From Spongospora subterranea (taxonomy: Eukaryota; Endomyxa; Phytomyxea; Plasmodiophorida; Plasmodiophoridae), in contig OUQQ01000222.1 in NCBI GenBank assembly GCA_900404475.1, positions 5,156-34,342 on the forward strand: a stretch of 29,187 nt of DNA, written 5' to 3'. The notes under the pieces were generated by a model. The model was not told where the DNA came from. It saw only the letters and a list, made by a program, of their open reading frames with translations, and did no database searches. Position 1 is the stretch's first letter; each line of letters begins with the position of its first letter. Of this stretch, positions 28,074 through 29,187 are shown piece after piece. The position numbers were made by a program, and so were the translations under genes.

Positions 28074-29187
28074 CCAAAAGTTTATTTCCTTATCCCAAGC
28101 GGCATGACAACGCCAAGTATCAGCTTGCCACTGGAGATGGCGCCCTTAATTTGTCTGACACAAGATTTCAGGATTTCCCATTTATTTTTATCTCGCTCAA
28201 ACGCAAAGAAATGTTTGTGGCTCATTCGGACAGAAAAATGCGTCAAGCTGATCAATCTTCTGACCACGATTGTTCCAATACCTATGATTTTACATTGCAG
28301 CAATCGCCTGCCGTGGAATTTGCTCCAACAGTGCACAACCTCTCGTCAAACCAAATCTCGAGTCAGAGCGCGTTCGACGATCCTCCAGCTGTCTGGCAAA
28401 ATGGATTGTGCACAATGTTTGAGCACGGTCAAGGGTGATACGACAGCGATTAACAATTCTGTGGCTATTTGGGACGATTTGACACATCTTGCAACCCCCC
28501 ATTTTGGACGGAAGAATTCCTATCCTCATTGACTGTGCCTAATATTGAGGAACCAATCGAAGACGGCTCTTGTAAAGTCGTTCAAAGAAGCTATATTCTG
28601 CCAGTACTCGGCTCCGAGAAGATTGTGTTCAAAGTTGTTCGCGAAGGAGAGTATGATCGCTTAAACGTACACGCTCGCGGCGTCCAGAACCAGGAGTACG
28701 CGACGGCGTCGGCCCGAGAATTCAACTCGATGGTTGACAAAAACTATAGCATTCAGTTTTGCAACAGAGTGATGGTCGAGTTGCTGACGGAATCTATCGA
28801 ACTATTGCATCCTGTTGAAAATAACCGTTTACAGAGGATGCTTTCCATGGGTGTAATATGGGTGATCGAACGCCAAATCAAGTCGAACAAATCCCAAACG
28901 ACCCATATCTCACCGAGAAAATCAAGTTGATCAGGGGCGCTAGAACTTTCGTGGTTTGTTCGAATTACACGATCAATAAATATCCAGTTCCAGTGTCAAC
29001 AACACCACTGGGATTACGAGCCGCACGTCCGTTATTCGGCAAAAAGCAAGCCAAAAAACTAAAATTTGGAGCACAGGACTTGGCAGCCGAGAAGAATGCT
29101 GACAAAGCTGAAAGGTTCCAGATTGCTGCGCAAAGTGCTGCTTTAAGGTCTCAGCAGTTCGCTGAGCACAATCGCATTATGCAGGAC
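28070..29187 (+). CDS. Anonymous multi-exon or frameshifted coding region running off the right edge
   Basis: Successive plus-strand frames look coding. The first, 28070-28438, contains QADQSSDHDCSNTYDFTLQQ and FDDPPAVWQNGLCTMFEHG. The second, about 28530-28850, contains KVVREGEYDRLNVHARGVQN and FNSMVDKNYSIQFCNRVMVE. The third, about 28830 to the edge, contains DPYLTEKIKLIRGARTFVVC, PVSTTPLGLRAARPLFGKKQ and a basic/Ala-rich coiled coil ending AALRSQQFAEHNRIMQD. Junctions would need introns or frameshifts near 28435-28545 and 28835-28860. I recognise no family. An 85-bp block of the third frame recurs in inverse orientation at 15916-16000, which suggests a mobile-element origin or a duplicated exon. 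Confidence 0.4.

Noticed and set aside
1..29187. tRNA, rRNA or CRISPR arrays
   Set aside because: I found no A/B-box pair or cloverleaf around the few GGTTCGA-like strings, no rRNA-like blocks and no regularly spaced repeats other than the minisatellite.

Overview
The window looks like nuclear DNA of an animal. The genes are broken by many very short introns. In the best-resolved gene, ten of eleven introns are 45-56 nt, with GT..AG ends and TTTCAG/TGTAG-type acceptors. The recognisable proteins are eukaryotic: an STK16-type kinase, CDC25, ARS2/Serrate and a glutaredoxin. Decayed LTR and non-LTR retroelements lie between them. One candidate gene pair is tightly spaced, and an acceptor-like site abuts one start codon. 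This fits a lineage with compact introns and perhaps trans-splicing, such as nematodes or flatworms. I cannot name the organism.

Left part (1-7350). A frameshifted Ty3/Gypsy reverse transcriptase piece runs off the left edge on the minus strand. It is followed by a large imperfect palindrome (569-908) built from the same element. A five-exon STK16-like kinase (2448-4144, +) is the first convincing host gene. From 4200 to 6450 the DNA is mostly decayed, with retroelement-like minus-strand fragments and a second large palindrome (6176-6695).

Middle (7350-17950). Several minus-strand exon-like ORFs probably belong to small membrane or Cys-rich proteins, but their products are not identified. 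There is also a compact palindrome cluster (9272-9371), a roughly 188-bp direct repeat near 10.5 kb, and a candidate multi-exon gene at 12.3-13.2 kb. A single-pass membrane protein gene (15641-15273) is followed closely on the same strand by a three-exon glutaredoxin gene (15203-14382). A plus-strand non-LTR retrotransposon fossil lies at 16.57-17.32 kb.

Right part (17950-29187). A CDC25 phosphatase (17976-19058, +) converges on a 12-exon, 608-residue ARS2/Serrate gene (21938-19457, -). Beyond these the sequence is accessory-like: anonymous minus-strand ORFs, a purine-rich minisatellite (24.5 kb), a third palindrome (25.65-25.93 kb), and anonymous plus-strand ORFs running off the right edge. 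These ORFs include an 85-bp block that recurs in inverse orientation at 15.9 kb.

How the genes relate: apart from the possible membrane-protein/glutaredoxin pair, I see no shared pathway. The kinase, phosphatase and ARS2 are independent housekeeping genes. The most unusual feature of the window is three diverged, coding-derived inverted repeats with short loops in under 30 kb.
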